A stretch of 39,652 bases of DNA from CAZCZZ01 sp964503335 (GCA_964503335.1 CAZCZZ010000034.1:1-39652), one strand, 5' to 3'. Counted from the first letter of the stretch, positions 1-9,116 are shown. Numbers and translations are program-made. Notes: generated by a model not told the origin, from the letters alone.

Positions 1-1484
1 GTGATGGTGATCTTCTGCTCCTTGCCCGTGCCAAGGTCCTTGGCGCCGACATGGAGGATGCCGTTCGCGTCGATGTCGAAGGTCACCTCGACCTGCGGCA
101 CGCCGCGGGGTGCGGGGGGAATGCCATCGAGGTGGAACTTGCCGATCGACTTGTTGTCGCCGGCCATCTTGCGCTCGCCCTGCAGCACGTGGATTTCGAC
201 CGTGGGCTGGTTGTCCGAGGCCGTGCTGAAGATTTCGCTCTTCTTCGTGGGGATCGTTGTGTTGCGCTCGATGAGCGGCGTAAAAATCCCTCCCAGCGTC
301 TCGATACCCAGCGTCAGCGGTGTCACGTCGAGAAGGAGGACATCCTTCACTTCGCCCTTGAGCACGCCACCCTGGATGCCAGCGCCGACAGCGACGACTT
401 CATCGGGGTTCACGCCCTTGTGCGGTTCCTTGTTGAACATCCGCTTCACGACTTCCTGAACCTTGGGCATGCGGGTCATACCACCGACGAGGATGACCTC
501 GTCGATTTCCGACGCCTTGATGCCGGAATCGCGCAGGCAGTTTTCGACCGGCTTGAGCGAGCGCTCAATCAGGTCATCGACCAGCTGCTCAAGTTTCGCG
601 CGAGTCAGCGTAATGTTGAGATGCTTTGGACCGCTCGCGTCGGCGGTGATGAACGGCAGGTTGATTTCCGTGCTCTGCGAACTGGAAAGCTCGATCTTCG
701 CCTTCTCGGCCGCTTCCTTCAGGCGCTGCAGGGCCATCGGGTCCTTGGAAAGGTCAATGCCGTTGTCCTTCTTGAACTCGGCAAGCAGCCATTCCATGAC
801 GCGCTGGTCAAAATCGTCACCGCCAAGGTGCGTGTCGCCATTCGTCGCCTTCACTTCAAACACGCCGTCGCCGATTTCCAGGACGGAGATATCGAACGTG
901 CCGCCGCCCAAATCGTACACGGCGATCTTCTCGTCCTTCTTCTTATCGAGACCGTACGCGAGCGATGAAGCCGTCGGCTCGTTGATGATGCGAAGCACTT
1001 CAAGGCCTGCGATGCGTCCGGCATCCTTCGTCGCCTGGCGCTGGCTGTCGTTGAAGTACGCCGGGACCGTGATGATCGCCTGCGTGATCGTCTCGCCGAG
1101 GTACGCCTCTGCGTCGGCCTTCAGCTTCTGGAGAATCATCGCGGAGATCTCGGGCGGCGAATACGTCTTGTCGCCAATCTTCACCGCCGCATCACCGTTC
1201 GAGGCGCCGACGACAGTGTAAGGAACGCGCTTCGCTTCGCTGCCGACTTCGCCGAACTTGCGGCCCATGAAACGCTTGATGGAATAGACCGTCTGGCCCG
1301 GGTTCGTGACGGCCTGACGCTTTGCCGCCTGACCCACCAAACGCTCACCCGTCTTCGTGAATGCGACAATCGACGGCGTCGTGCGTCCGCCTTCCGCATT
1401 CGGAATCACCACCGGCTCGCCGCCCTCCATAATCGACATACAGGAGTTCGTCGTGCCCAAATCGATACCTAAAACTTTTGACAT
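1..1484 (-). CDS. dnaK: Molecular chaperone DnaK (Hsp70), 3' end outside window
   Basis: ATP-driven cytosolic chaperone. The reading frame opens at the ATG at 1484 and runs off the left edge without a stop; 494 residues are visible of roughly 640 usual for the family. It begins MSKVLGIDLGTTNSC, the Hsp70 phosphate-1 motif, and continues with the phosphate-2 region (AVYDLGGGTFDIS), the adenosine motif (ILVGGMTRMPKV) and the start of the beta-sandwich substrate-binding domain (DVTPLTLGIET). The helical lid and C-terminus lie outside the window. A GGAG Shine-Dalgarno (SD) site sits 6-10 nt before the ATG (1491-1494 on the complement). No grpE or dnaJ lies upstream; the next gene upstream is a small hypothetical one. 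A sigma-54-like promoter and a leader hairpin precede it (separate entries). Identification is certain. Confidence 0.97.
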   Translation of the reverse strand, partial: MSKVLGIDLGTTNSCMSIMEGGEPVVIPNAEGGRTTPSIVAFTKTGERLVGQAAKRQAVTNPGQTVYSIKRFMGRKFGEVGSEAKRVPYTVVGASNGDAAVKIGDKTYSPPEISAMILQKLKADAEAYLGETITQAIITVPAYFNDSQRQATKDAGRIAGLEVLRIINEPTASSLAYGLDKKKDEKIAVYDLGGGTFDISVLEIGDGVFEVKATNGDTHLGGDDFDQRVMEWLLAEFKKDNGIDLSKDPMALQRLKEAAEKAKIELSSSQSTEINLPFITADASGPKHLNITLTRAKLEQLVDDLIERSLKPVENCLRDSGIKASEIDEVILVGGMTRMPKVQEVVKRMFNKEPHKGVNPDEVVAVGAGIQGGVLKGEVKDVLLLDVTPLTLGIETLGGIFTPLIERNTTIPTKKSEIFSTASDNQPTVEIHVLQGERKMAGDNKSIGKFHLDGIPPAPRGVPQVEVTFDIDANGILHVGAKDLGTGKEQKITI

Positions 1485-1503
1485 CGTAGTCTCCAATCTG
1501 TGT

Positions 1504-1518
1504 GCCACACGATGTGGC
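1504..1518 (-). promoter_or_regulatory. Perfect hairpin in the dnaK 5' leader
   Basis: GCCACA and TGTGGC form a 6-bp perfect stem with a 3-nt loop. It lies between the proposed -12 element and the SD of dnaK, so it would be in the 5' untranslated RNA. It may affect mRNA stability or temperature-dependent translation; that role is inference only. Confidence 0.4.
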
Positions 1519-1540
1519 TTTCACTAGCTGCACAATCCTT

Positions 1541-1558
1541 TAGCAGTGGCTGTGCCAA
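1541..1558 (-). promoter_or_regulatory. Sigma-54-like -24/-12 promoter for dnaK
   Basis: On the minus strand the sequence is TTGGCACAGCCACTGCTA. It has the invariant GG and GC exactly 10 nt apart and matches TTGGCAC-N5-(T)TGCW at nearly every conserved position. The implied transcription start is near 1530, giving a leader of about 45 nt before the dnaK ATG. No CIRCE repeat (TTAGCACTC-N9-GAGTGCTAA) or convincing sigma-32 element is visible upstream. Sigma-54 control of dnaK is inferred from this match alone. Confidence 0.5.
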
Positions 1559-1583
1559 GCGAGAGCGGAGGGGAGAGGCGGAG

Positions 1584-1612
1584 AATGGTTAATGGTTGAT
1601 GGTTAAGTGGTT
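1584..1612. repeat. Four tandem imperfect AATGGTT heptamers
   Basis: AATGGTT, AATGGTT, GATGGTT and AAGTGGTT follow one another in the intergenic stretch upstream of dnaK. It is a simple-sequence tract with no coding role visible. Confidence 0.6.
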
Positions 1613-1658
1613 GGGAAGTTTAAAGAGCGTGAACGAGCATTTTACGCACCTGCGGTTA

Positions 1659-1675
1659 TGCGCCACTTTGGCGCA
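1659..1675. terminator. Hairpin downstream of the small gene at 1720-1920
   Basis: TGCGCC-ACTTT-GGCGCA is a perfect 6-bp stem with a 5-nt loop. It lies about 45 nt beyond the stop of the minus-strand small gene. No T-tract follows, so intrinsic termination is uncertain. Confidence 0.35.
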
Positions 1676-1719
1676 GTGTGACACGGGGTGTGACGCGAGG
1701 GGGTGAAAGCGTTGAAGGG

Positions 1720-1920
1720 CTACTTTGCGGGTGCGGAAGGAGGCACAAGTGTGGCGCCTTTGATGAGGCGGCAGAACTCTTTTTTGGTCACGGTGCGGTG
1801 GGTGCCGTCGCGCGTGGTGATGTCTTTCAGGGCTTTGTATTCAACGGAGAGTCGCTTGAGTTCGACGATGCGATAGAAGGTGTCGCCCTGTTGCCAGACC
1901 TGGTTCTGCTGAAGCTTCAT
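1720..1920 (-). CDS. Small conserved-looking hypothetical protein, 66 aa
   Basis: I do not recognise this protein as a characterised family. It begins MKLQQNQVWQQGDTFYRIVE and reads like a genuine globular peptide: a balanced mix of hydrophobic and charged residues, with aromatic and acidic positions that do not resemble a GC-rich shadow frame. There is no signal peptide or membrane segment. The ATG at 1920 is preferred; a TTG three codons upstream is also in frame, and neither has a strong SD. It is divergent from the pyrophosphatase and lies upstream of dnaK on the same strand, separated by the hairpin at 1659-1675 and the dnaK promoter. Function unknown; that it is a real gene is likely but not certain. 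Confidence 0.55.
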   Translation of the reverse strand: MKLQQNQVWQQGDTFYRIVELKRLSVEYKALKDITTRDGTHRTVTKKEFCRLIKGATLVPPSAPAK

Positions 1921-2004
1921 GATCCGCAACGTAATGCATTTTCGCGCACGCGCCGAGACATATCACCCTTGCCCGCGTTGCGGGTTCGTGCGAGAAGAAA
2001 CGGC

Positions 2005-3657
2005 ATGTCAGTTTACGTGATAGGGCATAAGAATCCGGACACGGATGCGATTTGTTCGGCTATTGCGTATGCCGACTTCCTGCGGCGCACCACCTATCCC
2101 GAAGCCGAAGCAGCATGCTGTGGTGAGGTGAACGTGCGGACCCAGTTCGCGCTCGAGCAGGCCGGACTCGAACAGCCACGTCTCCTTATGGATGTGCGCC
2201 CGACGCTCGGCTCGATCTCAAAGCGCGAAGTCATCACGGCGCGGCCCGACGAAACGCTGATCGAAGTTTATCGCCGCATGCAGAAGCACCGCATCCGCGG
2301 CATCCCGGTGGTGACAGGCGGCCGCCGCTTCCTGGGCATAATCACCTTCGCCCAGCTCATGGAACTGGTCCTGCCCGACACGGGCCGGCAGGACGACTAT
2401 CGCCGCGTGTCCTCCAGCCTGGAGCGAATCCGGCGCGTTCTCGGTGGCACCTTCGAGCACGCGGTCGATGCGGATCGCGACGAAGACCTGACGGTGATGG
2501 TCGCGGCGATGAGCGCCGAGGGCTTCACCAAGCGTATGCACGATTTCCCGGCGAGTGGACTCGTCATCGTGGCGGGCGATCGCCCCACGGTGCAACTGCC
2601 CGCGCTGGAATACGGCGTGCGCTGTCTCGTGCTGACAGGCGGCTATCATCTGTCCCCCGCCCTCGTCGAAACCGCCCGCGCGAAAGGCGTGACCGTGCTG
2701 ACGAGCCCGGTGGACACCGCCACGACGACATTGCTGATCCGCAGCGCGAAACTCATTACACCTTCGATTCAGACCGATTGCCTCAAGTTCGCCGCGAGCG
2801 ATCTCGTGAGCGATATCCGCCGACGCGTTCAGGGCGTCGATCAAGTCCTCTTCCCCATCGTGGATGAACACGGTGACCTCGAAGCGGTTTTCAGCAAGAC
2901 GGACCTCATCAGCCCGCCGCCGGTGAAGCTGATTCTTGTCGACCATAACGAATTGACGCAAGCCGTGACGGGTGCAGACGAAGCGAGGATCCTCGAAGTC
3001 GTGGATCATCACCGCATCGGCGGCGGCCTGACTTCGCGGGAGCCGATGCGCTTCGTGAATGAACCCGTGGGCTCGACCTGCACAATCGTGACGAAGTTCT
3101 TCAATCACCGGGATTGGGAACCGTCAAAGGCCGTGGCCACATGCCTCATTGCGGGCATCGTGTCCGACACGCTGAACCTCACATCGCCCACGACCACAGA
3201 CTCCGATCGCGCGATGCTCACGTGGCTCGCTCGCGTTTCTGGAATCGATGTCGCCGCCTTTGCGCGATCCTTCTTTGCCGCGGGTTCGGCGCTGGAAACG
3301 TCCACGCCTGCCGAGGCCGTTCGCATGGACTGCAAGGAATACAAGGAAGGCCCGTGGCGCTTCACTGTGGCGCAGATCGAAGAAGTCGGCCTCGACCGCT
3401 TCTGGCGTCACAAGTCCGAGATCGAAGCAGCACTCGACGCCTTTGTGCGCGAACGCGGCGTCGATTTCGCCTGCCTGATGATCACCGACATCACCAGCCA
3501 CTACAGCCTGCTCATGATGGCCGGCGATCCGCGAGTCGCCGGAGCCGTGGATTACCCCAAACAAGAAGACCGCCTCTTCGCCATGGACGGCATCGTCAGC
3601 CGCAAGAAGCAACTGCTCCCCCACCTCGCCCGCATGGTCGGCAAGATCGAGAAGTAG
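2005..3657 (+). CDS. ppaC: CBS-domain family II (Mn-dependent) inorganic pyrophosphatase / DHH-DHHA2 phosphoesterase
   Basis: Hydrolyses pyrophosphate to phosphate in the cytosol. The 550-residue protein is longer than plain family II enzymes (about 310) because regulatory CBS domains are inserted. The N-terminal metal motif HKNPDTD is at residues 8-14. The first CBS domain covers about 70-125, a DRTGG-like segment about 190-240, and the second CBS half about 255-300. The second DHH motif VDHHRIG is at 333-339, and the DHHA2 substrate motif SRKKQ lies near 532. Family members of this architecture are inhibited by AMP/ADP binding to the CBS pair, so similar energy sensing is expected here. The ATG at 2005 is chosen because it gives the canonical family N-terminus; an upstream in-frame extension to 1678 has no family counterpart. 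It ends 6 nt from the convergent cadherin-like gene. Confidence 0.88.
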   Translation: MSVYVIGHKNPDTDAICSAIAYADFLRRTTYPEAEAACCGEVNVRTQFALEQAGLEQPRLLMDVRPTLGSISKREVITARPDETLIEVYRRMQKHRIRGIPVVTGGRRFLGIITFAQLMELVLPDTGRQDDYRRVSSSLERIRRVLGGTFEHAVDADRDEDLTVMVAAMSAEGFTKRMHDFPASGLVIVAGDRPTVQLPALEYGVRCLVLTGGYHLSPALVETARAKGVTVLTSPVDTATTTLLIRSAKLITPSIQTDCLKFAASDLVSDIRRRVQGVDQVLFPIVDEHGDLEAVFSKTDLISPPPVKLILVDHNELTQAVTGADEARILEVVDHHRIGGGLTSREPMRFVNEPVGSTCTIVTKFFNHRDWEPSKAVATCLIAGIVSDTLNLTSPTTTDSDRAMLTWLARVSGIDVAAFARSFFAAGSALETSTPAEAVRMDCKEYKEGPWRFTVAQIEEVGLDRFWRHKSEIEAALDAFVRERGVDFACLMITDITSHYSLLMMAGDPRVAGAVDYPKQEDRLFAMDGIVSRKKQLLPHLARMVGKIEK

Positions 3658-3663
3658 GCCGCT

Positions 3664-4794
3664 TCACGGCTCGGTGGTGATCAGCCAGAACGTCTGCGAC
3701 GCCGACACAACGGTTGCGGTGTACGTGTTGATCGCCGGTGTGGCAGGAATGTTGCTCTGCAAAACCGTGAAACCATCCAGCAGGTTCGTCGAGTGATGGA
3801 TCGTGTACTGGTGATTGGCGATACTGCTCCACGTGATGACGACACCATCGGTCGTCGGCAGGTTTGGAGACTGAATTTCCGGCGGCGGCTCGACCTCATC
3901 CAGCACATGAACCGCGAACACAACCTGCGTTGACAGGAGGCCTTGATCCGTCGATGCGACGCGGATGGAGTAGTTGCTCCTGACCTCATGGTTGAAAGAC
4001 GTCGCCGCCAACAGTTCGCTTCCACTGATAGAGAACAGTCCGTTGTCCTCACCGCCGGCACCGGGCGTCAACGCGTACGTGAAGGTGTCGCCACTGTCGG
4101 GGTCCGTCGTGGAGAACGTCCCGATCACGGTTCCACCGGGCTGGTTCTCCAGCACAGAGGCATTGGAAATTTCAATGCCTGTTGGTGCGTGATTTACGTT
4201 TGGCGCAGCGGATTCCAGCGTTAAGGCGGTGATGGCAAAATCGAGCGTCAGTGTGATCTTGTACGCATCGTAGTTGGTAAGAGCCGCGGTCGAGCCGAGG
4301 TAGTTCGGCGTGGTGTCGTATGAGAATTCGTTGCCGTAATTTCCCGAGACATCGAAATAGAGAGGATTGTTGAGCGGCTCCTCGCCGTTGAGGAGCGGGA
4401 TGATCTCGATCGCCCGACCGGCCCCCGCATTGGCCAGCAGCTTCGCAGTAAACGATGTCAGGTCGAACACTTCGCCGTCTTCCCGCCGGACCGTGATCGT
4501 CGCTTTGCCGGGCTGTGGACCCGACGTGACGTACTGGGCTTCGACGCCCTGGGGCCACGGAATGCGGACCGATCGCCCGATGGGATTGGTCAGCCCGACG
4601 CCGCCGGTGAACAGCTTGTCCCTGGTGTAGGTGAACAGATAGCCCTCGCTGCTGATCGTGTCTGATGTGGTTCCCGTGGATACGAGGGTGGCGACTTGAC
4701 CCGTGTCAAAGAATACAGTGACACCTGCGGCAGCCTCATGCGCAAGCAGGCAAACGAGCGCCGCGGCGGCCGATATGTTCCGGTGCAGGCTCAT
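3664..4794 (-). CDS. Secreted cadherin-like-domain protein
   Basis: 376 residues with an N-terminal signal peptide (about 1-23, ending near AHEAAAG). A beta-rich domain of unknown type follows (about 24-200). A cadherin-like repeat starts near residue 206 (HAPTGIEISNASVLENQPGG) and carries the usual calcium-type DPDSGDTFTY motif. The C-terminal module of about 60 residues contains ITWSS and HHSTNLLDGF, a pattern frequent in exported Verrucomicrobia-type proteins. It is probably exported and anchored or adhesive; no enzyme motif is seen. It starts only 6 nt after the stop of the cytochrome b561 gene on the same strand, so the two are probably co-transcribed. Substrate and partner are unknown. 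Confidence 0.75.
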   Translation of the reverse strand: MSLHRNISAAAALVCLLAHEAAAGVTVFFDTGQVATLVSTGTTSDTISSEGYLFTYTRDKLFTGGVGLTNPIGRSVRIPWPQGVEAQYVTSGPQPGKATITVRREDGEVFDLTSFTAKLLANAGAGRAIEIIPLLNGEEPLNNPLYFDVSGNYGNEFSYDTTPNYLGSTAALTNYDAYKITLTLDFAITALTLESAAPNVNHAPTGIEISNASVLENQPGGTVIGTFSTTDPDSGDTFTYALTPGAGGEDNGLFSISGSELLAATSFNHEVRSNYSIRVASTDQGLLSTQVVFAVHVLDEVEPPPEIQSPNLPTTDGVVITWSSIANHQYTIHHSTNLLDGFTVLQSNIPATPAINTYTATVVSASQTFWLITTEP

Positions 4795-4800
4795 GGTGCG

Positions 4801-5544
4801 TCAACCGTCATGTTCGCTGCTTTCTTCGTCTTCATGTCCGCCGCGAAAGTCTTCATTCCCCCGGCTGTGTTCGGACTCACCGAGGATGAGCTGCCCGAAG
4901 ACCGGGACATCGATCGAGGAAGTGGACGTGTCGTAGCCCTTGAACAACAAGCCGACGCAGAGAGCGACAGCCATCGCGGTGGCAAAGCCGGCCAGTGGCT
5001 TGGATGACGAAAGGGCCGCCGTGTCCGGCGCCTCCTTCCTCCCCGTGACCATGCTCATGGCAATGTTTTCGCGATGCTGAATCGTGTGCAGAAGCAACCC
5101 GGCGATATGCGTGCCGATGGCAACCAACAGGCCATACGCCAAAGCAGCGTGAAGATCCTCCGAGGCTTCCGACGTGGACATCGAAAGACCCGTCCACGCC
5201 AGCCCGAAAACAAGCGTGAACATGACAAGTGCCGCCGCGGCCGCGCCCGGATTGTGCCCCGCATAGCGTCGTGCCTTACCCGTGACGGACTCGATCAAGT
5301 AGTTGATCGTCTCAGAGGGGCGGAAGAAGAGTCCCGACAACCGGGCGTAGCGACCGCCGACAAATCCGACAAACACACGCACCACGAGCAGGAAAGCCGC
5401 CATCAGGCCAAACAGCATATGCCACTGGAACAGGGCCAGATCTTCGTCGACGGTGAACGCGATAATCAGGGCAAGCGAAAGACAGCCGCTGAATGCCCAG
5501 TGAAAGACGCGAACCGGTATATCCCAAATCAAAGTCTTGGCCAT
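4801..5544 (-). CDS. Cytochrome b561 family membrane protein
   Basis: Predicted diheme b-type cytochrome that moves electrons across or within the inner membrane. The 247-residue protein begins with the family signature IWDIPVRVFHW. It has about five hydrophobic segments (roughly 14-31, 42-62, 103-121, 133-155, 185-205). Candidate heme ligands are H15, H42, H132, H146 and H153. The C-terminus is hydrophilic and ends in a His/Glu/Asp-rich tail. The ATG at 5544 is preferred because GGAG lies 6 nt upstream; an in-frame ATG at 5556 would add four residues. The electron partner is not encoded nearby; partners of this family are usually c-type cytochromes or hydrogenase subunits. It is probably in an operon with the downstream cadherin-like gene. 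Confidence 0.85.
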   Translation of the reverse strand: MAKTLIWDIPVRVFHWAFSGCLSLALIIAFTVDEDLALFQWHMLFGLMAAFLLVVRVFVGFVGGRYARLSGLFFRPSETINYLIESVTGKARRYAGHNPGAAAAALVMFTLVFGLAWTGLSMSTSEASEDLHAALAYGLLVAIGTHIAGLLLHTIQHRENIAMSMVTGRKEAPDTAALSSSKPLAGFATAMAVALCVGLLFKGYDTSTSSIDVPVFGQLILGESEHSRGNEDFRGGHEDEESSEHDG

Positions 5545-5640
5545 GGCGAACTCCATCGATGAGTGAATCCTCGCGGGCGCGAGCTAGTCGATCAACGGCA
5601 GGAAACTTATCTTTTCGTAAGGAAAGACAGCTCCTTGTGT

Positions 5641-6501
5641 TCAGCGAATTGGGATCCCCGTTACAAGATTCAACTTTGGCCTTCGTTGCACGGAGCTCTC
5701 CCAGGCGATGATGCTGCGCTTGCGGGTCAAGCCCCAGCGGTAGCCGCCCATCACACCGGTTTCGCGGATGACGCGGTGGCAGGGGATGAGGAAGGAGATG
5801 GGGTTGCTGCCTACGGCGGTGCCGACGGCGCGGGCGGCGCCGGGGGTTCCGACGGCTTCGGCGAGTTTGCCATAGGAGGTGAGCGTGCCTTCGGGGATTT
5901 GCAGGAGGGCGCGCCAGACTTTCAGTTGAAATTCTGTGCCGCGGACGAGCAGGCGCAGGTTGGAGGTGGCGCGCGATGCGGTGAAGATTCTTGAGGCGAT
6001 TCGTGCAGCGCTTGTGTCGTCGCGCTTCAGCGTGGCGTCCGGCCATTCGTCCTTCAAATCGTCCAGCGCCCGTTCCTTCGATCCATCGCAGAATGCGAGG
6101 AAGCAGATGCCGCGCCGACTTTCGGCGATGAGGCAGGTGCCGAAGGGCGTCGCGGCAAAGCCGTAGGTGATCTGCAATCCCACGCCGCCGGATTTCCATT
6201 CGCCGGGCGTCGCGGCTTCAAGCGTCACCTGCAGGTCGTGAAGGCGCCCGGGACCGGACAACCCGGAGCGCAGCGACGCGCCGAGCACGCTTTCGCCCTG
6301 TCGCAGGAGCGACTTCGCATGCGAGAGCGTGAGGTACTGGAGGAAGTCTTTCGGCGTTACGCCGGCCCAGGAGACGAACAGGCGATGAAAGTGGGCTGGG
6401 CTGAGCTTCAACAAACGGGCCAAGGCGTCGAGATCCGGCTGGTCGGCGTGGTGTTCGTCGAGATAGCGGATGACGCGGGCGATGCGTTCGTAGTCGTTCA
6501 T
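5641..6501 (-). CDS. AraC-type HTH fused to O6-alkylguanine-DNA alkyltransferase (Ada-like, lacking the N-terminal metal domain)
   Basis: 286 residues. An AraC-type helix-turn-helix region occupies about 1-100. An Ogt domain follows, with a ribonuclease-H-like part (about 112-185) and a methyltransferase active site at about 187-280. The acceptor cysteine is C241 in PCHRV, with RGTEFQLKVW and GYRWG flanking motifs as in E. coli Ada. It removes methyl groups from O6-methylguanine in DNA irreversibly. The Ada N-terminal four-cysteine domain, which senses methyl phosphotriesters, is absent, so activation of an alkylation response by that route is not possible here. The ATG at 6501 is chosen over a TTG at 6510; no strong SD is seen for either. 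It is transcribed divergently from thrS. Confidence 0.9.
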   Translation of the reverse strand: MNDYERIARVIRYLDEHHADQPDLDALARLLKLSPAHFHRLFVSWAGVTPKDFLQYLTLSHAKSLLRQGESVLGASLRSGLSGPGRLHDLQVTLEAATPGEWKSGGVGLQITYGFAATPFGTCLIAESRRGICFLAFCDGSKERALDDLKDEWPDATLKRDDTSAARIASRIFTASRATSNLRLLVRGTEFQLKVWRALLQIPEGTLTSYGKLAEAVGTPGAARAVGTAVGSNPISFLIPCHRVIRETGVMGGYRWGLTRKRSIIAWESSVQRRPKLNLVTGIPIR

Positions 6502-6560
6502 GGGCGTCAATTTCGCACGATCGACCTGACGCGCCCACCCGATTCTTGCGGTGATCCGTT

Positions 6561-6648
6561 CGTGTAGTAGCGCCTCCGCGCCTGCCCTGTGGTTTCGCAG
6601 GGAGGCGCATCGGAGAAGAACCGATCCCGCTCACGGAGCGTGTACTAG
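6561..6648. repeat. Three abutting hairpins flanked by imperfect 10-bp direct repeats
   Basis: Hairpin 1 (6570-6608) pairs GCGCCTC with GAGGCGC and, after a 4-nt bulge, CCTGC with GCAGG. Hairpin 2 (6609-6625) pairs ATCGG with CCGAT around 7 nt. Hairpin 3 (6628-6640) pairs CGCTC with GAGCG around 3 nt. The flanks are CGTGTAGTAG (6561-6570) and CGTGTACTAG (6639-6648), identical at 9 of 10 positions. It lies between divergent genes, upstream of the thrS promoter, so it is not an ordinary terminator. It may be a dispersed palindromic (REP or MITE-like) element or a small structured RNA; no other copy is seen in this window. Confidence 0.5.
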
Positions 6649-6655
6649 ACCCTGC

Positions 6656-6684
6656 TTGACGGTGCGGCGTGGGGGTGTGATACT
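6656..6684 (+). promoter_or_regulatory. Sigma-70-type promoter of the thrS-infC-rpmI-rplT cluster
   Basis: TTGACG (6656-6661), a 17-nt spacer, then GATACT (6679-6684). The predicted start near 6691 gives a leader of about 68 nt before thrS. That leader contains a small hairpin, TCACC-TTGTCG-GGTGA (6708-6723). No T-box features are visible in so short a leader. Confidence 0.6.
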
Positions 6685-6758
6685 TTCGGCCTGTTTGAGG
6701 TAGTATCTCACCTTGTCGGGTGAACTTCCCATGAACGAATTGCGGCTGAAACGATGGA

Positions 6759-8522
<1,764 letters not shown>

Positions 8523-8532
8523 TCTAGTACTT

Positions 8533-8545
8533 GGAGGCAGCTATT
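8533..8545 (+). promoter_or_regulatory. Shine-Dalgarno plus AUU start codon of infC
   Basis: GGAGG (8533-8537), a 5-nt spacer, then ATT (8543-8545) in frame with IF3. No ATG or GTG exists at the family's usual N-terminus. The only classical alternative, TTG at 8531, overlaps the SD itself and so cannot use it. Confidence 0.75.
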
Positions 8546-9094
8546 CGTACGTTTACCCGCATAAATCATCAGATCCGCGTGTCGGAAGTCCGGTGCGTCG
8601 ATGTGGATGGCACACAGCTTGGTGTAATCTCCACCAGCAAAGCCCTTGAGCTCGCTGAGCGTCGAGGCGTCGATCTCGTTGAAGTCGCGGCCCAGGCCCA
8701 GCCTCCCGTCTGCCGGCTCGTGAACTACGGCAAGTACCGGTACGACATGGAGAAGAAGGAGAAGCAGTCCCAGCGCTCCAATGTGGGCTCCAAGGTCAAG
8801 GAAGTGAAGTTCCACGCCAATGTCGAGCAGCACGACTACGACACCAAGTTGCGTCATATCAAGGACTTCCTCACGGAAGGACATCGCGTCAAGGTGTCGC
8901 TCATGTTCCGCGGCCGTGAGAACGCGCATCAGGAACTCGGCCATCAGGTCATGGCCCGGGTGATCCAGGATGCATCGGATATCGGTCATACGGAGCGGCC
9001 GCCCGAGAAGATGGGTCGTATCCTTGTGATGATGATTACGCCCCGCCCAGCGGTGAAAAACAAGGCGTCGAGCCAAAGCGCGCCCCAGGGTTAG
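8543..9094 (+). CDS. infC: Translation initiation factor IF-3, AUU start
   Basis: Binds the 30S subunit, discriminates start codons and prevents premature 50S joining. 183 residues, the normal length. The N-domain starts at RINHQIRVSEVRCV, then DLVEVAAQAQPPVCRLVNYG. A basic linker (about 75-90) leads to the C-domain with KEVKF and MFRGRENAHQELG. The AUU start matches the classical E. coli infC arrangement, in which IF3 represses its own mRNA by rejecting the AUU codon; the same feedback is expected here. It follows thrS by 20 nt. The 124-nt gap before rpmI holds a pseudoknot-like element (separate entry). Confidence 0.95.
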   Translation: MRTFTRINHQIRVSEVRCVDVDGTQLGVISTSKALELAERRGVDLVEVAAQAQPPVCRLVNYGKYRYDMEKKEKQSQRSNVGSKVKEVKFHANVEQHDYDTKLRHIKDFLTEGHRVKVSLMFRGRENAHQELGHQVMARVIQDASDIGHTERPPEKMGRILVMMITPRPAVKNKASSQSAPQG

Positions 9095-9116
9095 GCCGGT
9101 TTCAAGGTTTCGGGGT

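Noticed and set aside
51..968. Long plus-strand open frame opposite dnaK (305 codons)
   Set aside because: Antisense shadow of dnaK. GC-rich coding DNA commonly leaves a second frame open; the composition (His/Arg/Val-rich) is that of a shadow.
1485..1560. CIRCE (HrcA) operator or sigma-32 promoter before dnaK
   Set aside because: No TTAGCACTC-N9-GAGTGCTAA or CTTGAAA/CCCCAT pattern; the sigma-54-type element is the better match.
6685..6758. T-box riboswitch before thrS
   Set aside because: The predicted leader is only about 68 nt, and no T-box antiterminator motif is visible.
8531..8533. TTG start for infC
   Set aside because: It overlaps the SD GGAGG, leaving it without a binding site, and adds residues not found in IF3.
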